Origin: Chryseobacterium gleum
GTDB taxonomy: Bacteria > Bacteroidota > Bacteroidia > Flavobacteriales > BACL11
Length of the DNA stretch: 64,000 nt
Reading direction: 5' to 3'
Assembly: GCA_945865535.1 (NCBI GenBank)
Contig: CAMBDW010000001.1
Span: forward strand, 1-64,000
Positions 45,249-53,989 of this stretch are shown one piece after another. The notes under the pieces are model-generated. The model saw nothing but the letters and a program-made list of their open reading frames with translations, had not been told where the DNA came from and did no database searches. The position numbers and the translations under genes were made by a program. The first letter of the stretch is position 1. Each line of letters begins with the position of its first letter.

Positions 45249-46091
45249 ATGATAGAGAAAAGCCTTCATAACTTTATTAAAAATGCACTAATTGAAGATG
45301 TTGGTGATGGCGATCATTCCTCACTTGGTTGTATTCCAAAAGACACTACAAGTAAAGCCCATTTATTAGTAAAAGATAAGGGAATTATTGCTGGAATAGA
45401 ACTTGCAAAAATGATTTTTAAAGAGGTTGATAGCACCTTAAAAATGACGACAAAATTACAGGATGGCGATAAGGTAAGCTTTGGTGATGTTGCTTTTATA
45501 GTAGAGGGCAATTCTATTTCTATTTTAACGGCTGAACGCTTAGTGCTTAATTGCATGCAACATATGAGTGCTATTGCCACTAAAACAAATTATTTAAATT
45601 CCTTAATCGCCCATACAAAATGCAAGTTATTAGACACTCGAAAAACCACACCACTTAATCGAACTATCGAAAAGTGGGCTGTTAAAATTGGAGGTGGATG
45701 TAATCATAGATTCGGGCTTTACGATATGATAATGATAAAAGATAATCATATTGATTTTGCAGGTGGAATACCTCAAGCAATTAGCAAGATAAAACAATAC
45801 CTAAAAAACAACAATAAAAAGCTTGAAATAATTGTTGAAGCAAGAAATCTTGATGAAGTAAATCAAATTCTACAGCAAGGAGGAGTAAAAAGAATCTTAC
45901 TTGATAATTTTGATTATGAAACCACTAAAAAAGCTGTTGCAATAATTGGAGGCAAATGTCAAAGCGAATCAAGTGGGGGAATAACAGAAGAAAATATTGC
46001 AGAATATGCTAAATGTGGAGTTGATTTTATTTCTGTTGGAGCACTAACTCATTCTGTACTAAATTTTGATTTAAGTTTAAAAGCCATTTAA
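45249..46091 (+). CDS. nadC: Nicotinate-nucleotide pyrophosphorylase (carboxylating)
   Basis: Quinolinate phosphoribosyltransferase of de novo NAD synthesis: quinolinate plus PRPP gives nicotinate mononucleotide and CO2. 280 residues. Recognised segments are ALIEDVGDGDHSS near the start, ERLVLNCMQHMSAIATKT, KLLDTRKTTPLNR, GGGCNHRFGLYDMIMIKDNH and IIVEARNLDEVNQ. Late ISVGALTHSVLNFDLSLK is the phosphate-binding end. It overlaps the BrkB-family gene by one base and is divergent from rlmH. Confidence 0.96.
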   Translation: MIEKSLHNFIKNALIEDVGDGDHSSLGCIPKDTTSKAHLLVKDKGIIAGIELAKMIFKEVDSTLKMTTKLQDGDKVSFGDVAFIVEGNSISILTAERLVLNCMQHMSAIATKTNYLNSLIAHTKCKLLDTRKTTPLNRTIEKWAVKIGGGCNHRFGLYDMIMIKDNHIDFAGGIPQAISKIKQYLKNNNKKLEIIVEARNLDEVNQILQQGGVKRILLDNFDYETTKKAVAIIGGKCQSESSGGITEENIAEYAKCGVDFISVGALTHSVLNFDLSLKAI

Positions 46092-46978
46092 TGCTTAATT
46101 TTATTCTAAATATTGCCAAAAAAATAAAACCAATTGGTTTTTCTGGCCTTAGTATTTATGATGTCACGATTTTCTTTTGGAAAGGCTTAATGGAAGGAGC
46201 AATTACTACAAGAGCATCATCATTAGCTTTTAACTTTTTCTTAGCGTTTTTCCCATCCATAATTGTGTTTCTCACACTTATCCCCTACATACCTGTTACT
46301 GGATTGCAAGAAACTTTGATGGAGTTATTAAATGTCGTTTTACCACCCTCAACTAATGAAATAACTTTTAATGCACTTGATGATATAATAAACAATACTA
46401 GAGGGGGGTTACTCTCTATTGGATTTCTTCTAGCACTTTACTTCTCAACAAATGGGATCAATTCGCTTATTGAAGCTTTTAATGCTTCTTACCATATTAG
46501 AGAGAATCGCCCAATTATTCAGCAAAGGATACTCTCTCTTGGATTGACTTTACTCCTATCATTTATGTTAATTATTGCTATGGGATTAATCATCTTTGGA
46601 AAATTTGTAGTAAGCTATCTTAACGAATATAAACTCATTACTCAGTATGCTGGAGGATTAATTTTATACGGAAAATGGTTCACAATACTACTTGTATTAT
46701 TACTTGGAATTTCTATTTTGTTTCATTTAGGACCATCAATAAAAAGTAAATGGAAACTTTTTACTCCAGGTTCCATTTTAGCTACTTTAGGCATCATTAT
46801 TACATCTATTGGTTTTAATTATTACATCAATCATTTTTCACAATACAATAAGATTTACGGCTCTATCGGAACTCTTATGATTATTTTAATCTGGATGTAC
46901 TTTAATTCTATTATTTTACTAACTGGTTTTGAACTTAATGCAAGTATTGCAAATGTTAAAGGAAAAGGGGAAAATTAG
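46091..46978 (+). CDS. YihY/BrkB-family membrane protein
   Basis: 295 residues with about six transmembrane segments and the family marks: an N-terminal amphipathic stretch, GAITTRASSLAFNFFLAFFPSIIVF with TM1, YFSTNGINSLIEAFNASYHIRENRP, and the late GSIGTLMIILIWMYFNSIILLTGFELNA. The family was once called ribonuclease BN by error; its actual function is unknown, possibly a transporter. It overlaps nadC by one base, which suggests coexpression without a functional link. The M1 peptidase gene follows with its own promoter. Confidence 0.9.
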   Translation: MLNFILNIAKKIKPIGFSGLSIYDVTIFFWKGLMEGAITTRASSLAFNFFLAFFPSIIVFLTLIPYIPVTGLQETLMELLNVVLPPSTNEITFNALDDIINNTRGGLLSIGFLLALYFSTNGINSLIEAFNASYHIRENRPIIQQRILSLGLTLLLSFMLIIAMGLIIFGKFVVSYLNEYKLITQYAGGLILYGKWFTILLVLLLGISILFHLGPSIKSKWKLFTPGSILATLGIIITSIGFNYYINHFSQYNKIYGSIGTLMIILIWMYFNSIILLTGFELNASIANVKGKGEN

Positions 46979-46989
46979 AATAGTAATCG

Positions 46990-46997
46990 TACTTTTG
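46990..46997 (+). promoter_or_regulatory. -7 box TACTTTTG before the M1 peptidase
   Basis: Exact TAnnTTTG followed by C, 18 bases before the ATG at 47016. Confidence 0.55.
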
Positions 46998-47015
46998 CAC
47001 AACAAATTTTAAACT

Positions 47016-50000
47016 ATGAAAAAGGCTTTAATTATTGCTATACTGTTAGTTAGCACACTTACTTATGCTCAGGAAAAATACAATCCTCTAGCGCCACCAA
47101 ATACCTACCAGAATACTGATAATCCTAATTATTGGAAAAATAAGATGCCTCATAAAGCTTATTGGCAGCAAGATATATATTATAATATTAAAGCAACCGT
47201 TGATGAAGAAACGGATATAATAACTGCTACTGAGCAATTAACCTATACAAACAATTCCCCTGATGAATTGGATGTTGTTTATTTTCATTTGTATCAAAAT
47301 GCATTTCAGCCCGACTCTTACCTTGATGAACTGCAATCACAAAATGGAGAAAATCCAAAATATGGAAAATATGAATCTCGGAAACTAGGAACTATTATTG
47401 ATAAAATGACTGTTAATGGGATAAATGTGATTACTGAGCTAGATAATACTATTTTAAAAGTATACTTACCAACTACTCTAAAACCAAATATGAGTATCAC
47501 GTTTGATATTAAATTTAAAACCTATTTTGATGATGGTGATGTTAGAAGAAGAATGGCAATTTTTAATTCTTGGGGTTACAAACACTATAATGGCGTGCAT
47601 TGGTATCCAAGAATCTGCGTATATGATGCAAAATTTGGTTGGACAAGGGATCAACATCTAGGCAAAGAATTCTATGGTAATTTTGGGGCGTATGATGTAG
47701 AATTAGACTTTTCTTCTGATTTTGTTGTTGAAGCAACAGGATTTTTACTAAATCGAGAGGAAGTATTACCAAAAGAATTAAGAGAAAAGCTAGACATTAA
47801 AAACTTTAAAGATAAACCGTGGAAATCTAGCCCATCAGTTATTACGCCATATAAAAAAGGAGAGAGAAAAATATGGAAATTTCATGCCGAAAATGTACAT
47901 GATTTTGCTTTTACAGCTGACCCAACATACCGTATAGGGGAAGCTTGGTGGAAAGATAAAGTTTGTTATTCTCTAGCTCAAGAACCACATGCAAGTAGAT
48001 GGCAAAATGCAGCTGAATATGCTGCAAAGTGTATACAAGTTTTTTCAGAAGATTTTGGAATGTACACTTATCACAAAATGATAGTTGCTGATGCAAGAGA
48101 TGGAATGGAGTATCCAATGCTAACTTTAGATGGTGGGGAAGATCCTGAATACAGAGATCTCTTAGTTCATGAGATCGGACATAATTGGTTCTTTGGGCAG
48201 GTTGGTAATAATGAAACCTATAGAGCCTTATTGGATGAAGGATTTACTCAATTTTTAACTGCTTGGGGTTTGATAAAAATTGATGGTGACTATGTAGTTG
48301 AAAATAAAGCTACAAATAAATACAAAGCTCATTTTGAAAAACCAACAAAAGCAATTGATGAAGAAATATATTTTGCATACATAAATGACGCAACAAAATA
48401 TAGGGATCCTGTAATATCAACCCATTCAGATCACTTTGATGGCGCTTTAGGACATGGCGGTGGCTATAGACATGTATATTACAAAACGGCAGCCATGCTT
48501 TATAATTTGCAATACGTTTTAGGAGATGAGCTTTTTCTTGATGCTATGAAACATTATTTTGCTACTTGGAAAATAGCCCATCCATATAATGAAGACTTTA
48601 GAAATTCAATAATTCAATACACTAAAGTAGATTTAAATTGGTTTTTTGACCAATGGCTAGAAACAACTAAAAGAATTGATTACTCTGTAAAAGCAAAAGA
48701 TAATGTAGTGACTTTTAATCGAAAATCAGGCATGCAGATGCCGATTGATTTCAGAGTTATTGCAAAAAATGGAGACACTCATGATTATCATATTCCTAAT
48801 AATTGGTTTATTAAAAAGACAGATGCAACAGTTTTAGCTAAATGGCACGGATGGGACTTACTTCATCCTGAATATTCAACAACAATTGATGTTCCTTCAG
48901 GAATTGCAGAAGTTATTATTGACCCTACAAATCGATTAGCTGATGCTTATATGCCAGATAACAACTCAAAATGCAATACTACTTATAGTTTTGATCATCA
49001 ATTATGGCAATATCCAGATTGGAAAAATTATGAAGTAAAATATCGCCCTGATGTTTGGTGGAATAATTATGATGGTATGAAAGTGGGCTTAAACCTAAAT
49101 GGAGGTTATATGAATCATCATCATTTAATTGATGCAACAGTTTGGTTTAATACCGGAACTTTGCAAAAAGACAGCATTTTAAATCCTAATGATTATGACT
49201 ATTACTCGTATCGATTAGCTTATAATACTAATTTAGATAACATCACATTAAATAGTCGATTAAAGATAAAATCACAATTTATAGCAGGACTTTATACCAA
49301 TAAAATAAGTATAAAAAAATCGGATGGCAAAGGAAATAATAAACTGACTGTTGACTTTTTATCGCTTTACCGCACTAATGGGGATTATCTTATAAATAAA
49401 GCTTGGGACTTAAGAAAAATGAACAATAGGATTGATGTTGATCTTGAACATAACTATAAATATGGATATGGTAATGGAAAACTAAACTTAGAACTTAGAT
49501 CCTCTTCTTTAGGGAGCGCTTATGATTATAATACTTTATCGCTTTCTGCAAAAAATAACAACAAAGTAGAAAAGTTGAAAATAACTACTCGTGCATTTTT
49601 TCAAATTGGAACAGGAAGCAATTGGGCAGAAGAAAGTAAATTGGGTTTAGCTGGTGCAAATAATGAAGAACTGATGAATTCCAAATTCACACAAGCTGAT
49701 GGATTTGTAACATCAGATGATATGAATTATGCTTATACTACAAATCATTTTCATTCTGGAGGAGGCTTAAATCTTAGAGGTTATACTGGATATTTAGCCC
49801 CTGAATTTAATGCAGATAGTACAATTGCATCTTTTAATTATAACGGAACAAGTGGCGGTGCATTCAATACTGAGATTGATTTTACTGCTTACTTGCCTTA
49901 TACGATTAGGAAAAACAATATTTCTTCTTATCTCTTTGCTGATGCTGGTATTATAACATCTGAACAACTTACAAAAGAAAATTATAAAGAATCTTTTTCT

Positions 50001-50180
50001 GACCTAAGAGTTGATGCTGGTATAGGATTCACATATACATTTAGGAACTTTGGACCTTTAGAAATGGTAAACCCATTAGTTATTCGATTTGACATGCCAT
50101 TGTTCTTAAATAGAGCTCCAGCAGCTGATGATGACTTTGTTCAAATGAGATGGCTAATAGGAATTAATAGAGCCCTTTAA
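47016..50180 (+). CDS. M1-family metallopeptidase with beta-rich, barrel-like C-terminal region
   Basis: 1054 residues. A signal peptide (about 1-18, ending LTYAQ) is followed by an M1 N-terminal beta domain, then the zinc site HEIGHNW at residues 385-391 (His385, Glu386, His389) and Glu408 in LLDEGFTQF. The usual GAMEN exopeptidase loop appears as DGMEYPM. From about residue 650 the sequence changes to Tyr/Asn-rich alternating strands (LNLNGGYMNHHHLIDATVWF, NSRLKIKSQFIAGLYTN, LRGYTGYLAPEF) ending in VQMRWLIGINRAL; this looks like an outer-membrane beta-barrel. If so, the peptidase would be fused to its own membrane anchor. The 3' end overlaps galE by one base. Confidence 0.85.
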   Translation: MKKALIIAILLVSTLTYAQEKYNPLAPPNTYQNTDNPNYWKNKMPHKAYWQQDIYYNIKATVDEETDIITATEQLTYTNNSPDELDVVYFHLYQNAFQPDSYLDELQSQNGENPKYGKYESRKLGTIIDKMTVNGINVITELDNTILKVYLPTTLKPNMSITFDIKFKTYFDDGDVRRRMAIFNSWGYKHYNGVHWYPRICVYDAKFGWTRDQHLGKEFYGNFGAYDVELDFSSDFVVEATGFLLNREEVLPKELREKLDIKNFKDKPWKSSPSVITPYKKGERKIWKFHAENVHDFAFTADPTYRIGEAWWKDKVCYSLAQEPHASRWQNAAEYAAKCIQVFSEDFGMYTYHKMIVADARDGMEYPMLTLDGGEDPEYRDLLVHEIGHNWFFGQVGNNETYRALLDEGFTQFLTAWGLIKIDGDYVVENKATNKYKAHFEKPTKAIDEEIYFAYINDATKYRDPVISTHSDHFDGALGHGGGYRHVYYKTAAMLYNLQYVLGDELFLDAMKHYFATWKIAHPYNEDFRNSIIQYTKVDLNWFFDQWLETTKRIDYSVKAKDNVVTFNRKSGMQMPIDFRVIAKNGDTHDYHIPNNWFIKKTDATVLAKWHGWDLLHPEYSTTIDVPSGIAEVIIDPTNRLADAYMPDNNSKCNTTYSFDHQLWQYPDWKNYEVKYRPDVWWNNYDGMKVGLNLNGGYMNHHHLIDATVWFNTGTLQKDSILNPNDYDYYSYRLAYNTNLDNITLNSRLKIKSQFIAGLYTNKISIKKSDGKGNNKLTVDFLSLYRTNGDYLINKAWDLRKMNNRIDVDLEHNYKYGYGNGKLNLELRSSSLGSAYDYNTLSLSAKNNNKVEKLKITTRAFFQIGTGSNWAEESKLGLAGANNEELMNSKFTQADGFVTSDDMNYAYTTNHFHSGGGLNLRGYTGYLAPEFNADSTIASFNYNGTSGGAFNTEIDFTAYLPYTIRKNNISSYLFADAGIITSEQLTKENYKESFSDLRVDAGIGFTYTFRNFGPLEMVNPLVIRFDMPLFLNRAPAADDDFVQMRWLIGINRAL

Positions 50181-51184
50181 TGAAAAAAATTCTAGTTACT
50201 GGAGGTGCAGGATATATTGGCTCACACACAGTTGTTGAACTAGTTCAAGCGGGCTACACTCCGATAATAATAGATAACTTGTGTAACACATCAACACAAA
50301 ATCTTACTGGAATTGAGAAAATACTTGAGAAAAAAATAAAATGGCACAATGTTGATTCCACTGATAAAATGGCCATGGATAAAGTGTTTTTAGAAGAAGG
50401 AAAAATGGAAGGAGTTATTCATTTTGCAGCTTATAAAGCTGTAGAAGAATCTGTACAAAATCCTCAGAAATATTATGACAATAATTTAGGATCTTTAAAA
50501 GTTTTATTGCAATGTATAGAAGAAAATAATATCAAAAATATTATTTTCTCTTCATCATGCACTGTGTATGGAATGCCTGATATTTTACCTGTTGATGAGA
50601 ATGCTCCATTTAAAAAAGCAGAATCTCCTTATGGAGAAACAAAACAGCTTTGTGAAAAAATGCTTTTAGAGGCTATTTGTAGTAGTGTGGCTTTGCGATA
50701 TTTTAACCCAATTGGGTCGCATAAATCAGCTTTAATTGGTGATTGCTCAAAAGACAAACCATCAAATCTAGTACCAATTATCACGGAAACTGCAATAGGG
50801 AAAAGAGAAAAGGTAACTATTTTTGGTGATGACTACAACACTCCTGATGGAACTTGTATCCGTGATTATATTCATGTAGTTGATTTAGCAAAATCACATG
50901 TAATGGCAATAAATTTCTTAATTGTGAATCCGGGGAAACATGCTTTTAATGTAGGAACAGGAATTGGTATTAGCGTACTAGATGCAATTCATACATTTGA
51001 AAAAGCAAATAACATCAAAGTCAATTATTCTATAGGAGCTAGAAGAAATGGAGATATTGAGCAAATATATGCTAACGGCAGTTTAGTAAAAGAAAAATTA
51101 GGATGGGAGGCTAAAGAAAGCTTACAGCAAGCTATGAAATCTGCTTGGGATTGGGAGAAAAAGAAACTAACATTATCCTGCTAA
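50180..51184 (+). CDS. galE: UDP-glucose 4-epimerase
   Basis: Interconverts UDP-glucose and UDP-galactose (or the N-acetyl forms) with bound NAD. 334 residues. KILVTGGAGYIGSHTVVEL is the NAD-binding loop, VIHFAAYKAVEESVQNP and IIFSSSCTVYG carry the catalytic Ser region, and YGETKQLCEKML gives the YxxxK motif; RYFNPIGSHKSALIGD and DGTCIRDYIHVVDLAKSH are GalE-specific. The last part of the gene and the first of the GT2 gene are one base apart, so precursor synthesis and glycosyl transfer are probably co-transcribed. Confidence 0.94.
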   Translation: MKKILVTGGAGYIGSHTVVELVQAGYTPIIIDNLCNTSTQNLTGIEKILEKKIKWHNVDSTDKMAMDKVFLEEGKMEGVIHFAAYKAVEESVQNPQKYYDNNLGSLKVLLQCIEENNIKNIIFSSSCTVYGMPDILPVDENAPFKKAESPYGETKQLCEKMLLEAICSSVALRYFNPIGSHKSALIGDCSKDKPSNLVPIITETAIGKREKVTIFGDDYNTPDGTCIRDYIHVVDLAKSHVMAINFLIVNPGKHAFNVGTGIGISVLDAIHTFEKANNIKVNYSIGARRNGDIEQIYANGSLVKEKLGWEAKESLQQAMKSAWDWEKKKLTLSC

Positions 51185-51185
51185 A

Positions 51186-52124
51186 ATGATATCAATAATA
51201 GTTTGCACATACAACAGGCAAAAATATATTGATAAGTGCCTAATGAGTATTGCGAATCAAACAGCAGATAAGGCTTCTTATGAATTGATAATTATCAATA
51301 ACAACTCTAATGATCAAAGTCATGATATCATTAGTGATTTCATTTCAAAACAACACAAAGTAATCCAGTGCTCTTATTTTATTGAAGAAAATCAAGGTCT
51401 TTCATTTGCAAGGAATCGTGGAATTAAAGAGTCGATTGGGAATTTCTATGTATTTATTGATGATGATGCTTTCATTGAAGAAACTTACGTAACCAATCTA
51501 CAAACTTATTTAAAACAATATGGGGTTGATTCAATAGGATTTGGAGGAAAAATAGTTCCTTTCCTTGAATCAGCTTTACCGAATTGGATGTCTTCTTTTC
51601 TAATGCCTCTGATGTCTGTAATTGATAAAGGAGAAATAGTGAGTGAATTTTCATACCAACATTATCCGATAGGTGCTAATATGGGTATGTCAAAAAGAGC
51701 AATTGATGAAATAGGTAACTTTAATGTTACATTAGGAAGGGTAGGAACAAACCTAATTGGCGGTGAAGAAAAGGATTTATTCATAAGAATGAAGCATGCG
51801 GGCTTTAGAATCTTATACTTTCCAAAAATAGTTGCTCATCATGTTGTACCAGATAGTAGACTAACAATTGATTTTATTAAGCAGCAAGCAATAGGTATAG
51901 GAATTAGTGAAATAATTAGAGTAAATAAAGAAGCAGGATTTTCTCCATTAAAACGCTGGTTACTAGAATTGTATAAGTGGATTGGATCTTTTGGATTATT
52001 TTTTATTTACCTGTTCAAAGGACAACTCTCAAAAGGAATAATGGTGATTAAGTTCAGATGGTGGGTTAGTATTGGGATGATAAGAAAAGCTACTCATCAA
52101 CAAAGTGATGTATGCTCTTTTTAA
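51186..52124 (+). CDS. Family 2 glycosyltransferase
   Basis: 312 residues with a GT-A fold: ISIIVCTYNRQKYIDKCLMSI at the N-terminus, ELIIINNNSNDQS, NQGLSFARNRGI, and YVFIDDDAFIEE as the metal-binding DxD-type motif. A later GGEEKDLFIRMKHAGFRILYFP block is the acceptor-side ED motif, and a hydrophobic C-terminal segment suggests membrane association. It probably adds a sugar to a lipid-linked surface glycan. It directly follows galE and converges with the CDP-glycerol-type gene. Donor and acceptor are not predictable. Confidence 0.9.
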   Translation: MISIIVCTYNRQKYIDKCLMSIANQTADKASYELIIINNNSNDQSHDIISDFISKQHKVIQCSYFIEENQGLSFARNRGIKESIGNFYVFIDDDAFIEETYVTNLQTYLKQYGVDSIGFGGKIVPFLESALPNWMSSFLMPLMSVIDKGEIVSEFSYQHYPIGANMGMSKRAIDEIGNFNVTLGRVGTNLIGGEEKDLFIRMKHAGFRILYFPKIVAHHVVPDSRLTIDFIKQQAIGIGISEIIRVNKEAGFSPLKRWLLELYKWIGSFGLFFIYLFKGQLSKGIMVIKFRWWVSIGMIRKATHQQSDVCSF

Positions 52125-52159
52125 TTTCCTAACCTAATATTAAAAAATGAGTATCATTT

Positions 52160-53338
52160 CTATATTGGATACAAAAAATCTATAAGCCGTTTTGAAGAAT
52201 TAGCATCTTGAAATGAGTTAAATTTATCAAGTACAAGATTATACTTTTTTATATAATCAGGATTTATGCTCCATTTTTCATAACTTTTAATATAGTTAAT
52301 CAAACTTTCTTCATCATCTGCAAAAGGGCCTTGAATTTCCTGCTTAAAATCATAATACATCCCCCTGCATTTAGAAAGATAGTCTTGATAATCATAAGTA
52401 TAAAAAATAACTGGTTTTTTTGTAGACATAAAATCAAAAAAAACACTGGAGTAATCTGTAATTAATACATCTGTATGAATTAAGATCTCTTGTACATCAA
52501 TATCTTTCTTAGATATATCTATGATATGGGTTAAATCGCTAGTAAGCTGCAAGTTTTTTTCCCATGGATGTTTCTTAATAATTAAACAACTATTCGTTTG
52601 TTTTAAATAGTGATCCAATTCATAAATCTTAGCACTGAATGGAGAAACAGTAAGTTTAGTATCTCTAAAAGTAGGTGCGTATAAAAAAATACGATCGTAT
52701 TTATCCAGTTCAAAACTCTTTTTGAAATCTTCTGTTACAAGATCTTTATTAAAAAAAATATCATTTCTTGGATAACCCGTTTTTATAATATTACTATTCT
52801 CAAATGCACCTTTAAATATATCAGAAGCATAATCTGAAGGAGATAGAATATACTTATAGCGTTGTCTAGAAAAAAATTTAATTTTCTTAAGGAATCTGTT
52901 AAAAAATTTATTTTCATACAAATATTCTTTATTTTCTTTTAAAAAAATAGCTGCATCCACGCCTACAAATTTTGTAGGAATGGCATGCCATGTTTGAATA
53001 AAATTAAACCAACCTGAAATTCTATGTGAGTAATATGTATCATAAGATGATTTCTCAATAAAATGATATTTTGCTCTAAGCAGCATAAAAAATCCACTAA
53101 TAGAATATGGATTTATATAAGGAATTCTTTTCCGAATTAACTCACTTATTACATCTTTTGATTTGGCAGACCAATAGCAAGAAAAATCTTTATTGTTTTT
53201 TAAATACAGCAAAAGATACTTAGGATTTCCTTGAAATACTTTAGCATCTCCTCCCCCCATAATCATTAAGTTCTTTTGTTTTGGAACAACAAAAGAGAAA
53301 AGGAATAGCAAAAAACCTAAAAAATTATCTCTTTTCAC
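52160..53338 (-). CDS. CDP-glycerol glycerophosphotransferase family protein
   Basis: 392 residues resembling the TagB/TagF family of teichoic-acid polymerases. Motifs are FNFIQTWHAIPTKFVG near 115, LYAPTFRDTKL near 220, IIKKHPWEKN near 255, and DVLITDYSSVFFDF near 295 with KPVIFYTYD after it. Typical wall teichoic acid is a Gram-positive polymer, but glycerophosphate-type or ribitolphosphate-type transferases also decorate Gram-negative capsules and O-antigens. It overlaps the methyltransferase gene by 14 bases and is the last gene of a minus-strand glycan block. Confidence 0.85.
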   Translation of the reverse strand: MKRDNFLGFLLFLFSFVVPKQKNLMIMGGGDAKVFQGNPKYLLLYLKNNKDFSCYWSAKSKDVISELIRKRIPYINPYSISGFFMLLRAKYHFIEKSSYDTYYSHRISGWFNFIQTWHAIPTKFVGVDAAIFLKENKEYLYENKFFNRFLKKIKFFSRQRYKYILSPSDYASDIFKGAFENSNIIKTGYPRNDIFFNKDLVTEDFKKSFELDKYDRIFLYAPTFRDTKLTVSPFSAKIYELDHYLKQTNSCLIIKKHPWEKNLQLTSDLTHIIDISKKDIDVQEILIHTDVLITDYSSVFFDFMSTKKPVIFYTYDYQDYLSKCRGMYYDFKQEIQGPFADDEESLINYIKSYEKWSINPDYIKKYNLVLDKFNSFQDANSSKRLIDFLYPI

Positions 53339-53960
53339 AAATAACTCTTATTACAACGGCTTTATCATCTTTATACCAAGAGTCAGTATAGTTTTCTGAG
53401 ACATGAATCAGATTAAAATCTAAATCTTTTAATTCAGTTATCATGTCTTTAACTCTAAAGAATCTTCTATAATGAGTCGTAATAAAACCATCATCCTCAA
53501 CAGGATCTCCTACACCATACAACGGATCATTTATAGTTCTAGCCTCAATAAAAAATAACCCTTTTTCTTGGTTAAGGTTATTTGATACCCACTCAATTGT
53601 TCTTAGATAATCTTTTTTATCTATACTATGTAAAGTAAATCGTGAATAAATATAATCTAGAGAACCAAATTCATTATTATTTAATCGTGTAAAATCTTTA
53701 ATCAAAAATTGAATGTTGCTGTCTTCACTACTTTCTCTATCAATATCTATCACCTGATTTGACAAGTCAAGTGCAATCACATGAATACCATTCTTAGCAA
53801 AGAAGAAACTGTCTCTTCCATTTCCACATCCTAATTCTAATAACTTTTTATCTGAATCTAGATACTTAACTATCTCAAAAGCAAATGAACTTGGTTTTTT
53901 AATCAATTTTTTTTTAGAATAAAAAGTATTCCAATATTCATTATCTTTTTTTGACATCAT
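53325..53960 (-). CDS. Class I SAM-dependent methyltransferase
   Basis: 211 residues. The SAM-binding loop is LLELGCGNGRDSFFFAKNG near residue 37, followed by VIALDLSNQVID (acidic ribose contact) and the LDYIYSRFTLHSI segment at motif IV. FFIEARTINDPLYGVG and the ending KAVVIRVICEKR complete a Methyltransf_11-type domain. Its place between a CDP-glycerol-type transferase and a flippase suggests methylation of a surface glycan or its precursor, but the substrate is unknown. It overlaps the downstream gene by 14 bases, so it is in the same transcript. Confidence 0.8.
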   Translation of the reverse strand: MMSKKDNEYWNTFYSKKKLIKKPSSFAFEIVKYLDSDKKLLELGCGNGRDSFFFAKNGIHVIALDLSNQVIDIDRESSEDSNIQFLIKDFTRLNNNEFGSLDYIYSRFTLHSIDKKDYLRTIEWVSNNLNQEKGLFFIEARTINDPLYGVGDPVEDDGFITTHYRRFFRVKDMITELKDLDFNLIHVSENYTDSWYKDDKAVVIRVICEKR

Positions 53961-53989
53961 CTTCTGCTAATATTTTATTCCTTTAAACA

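Noticed and set aside
47318-48117. Several minus-strand frames within the M1 peptidase
   Set aside because: These are shadows of a long, motif-bearing plus-strand gene.
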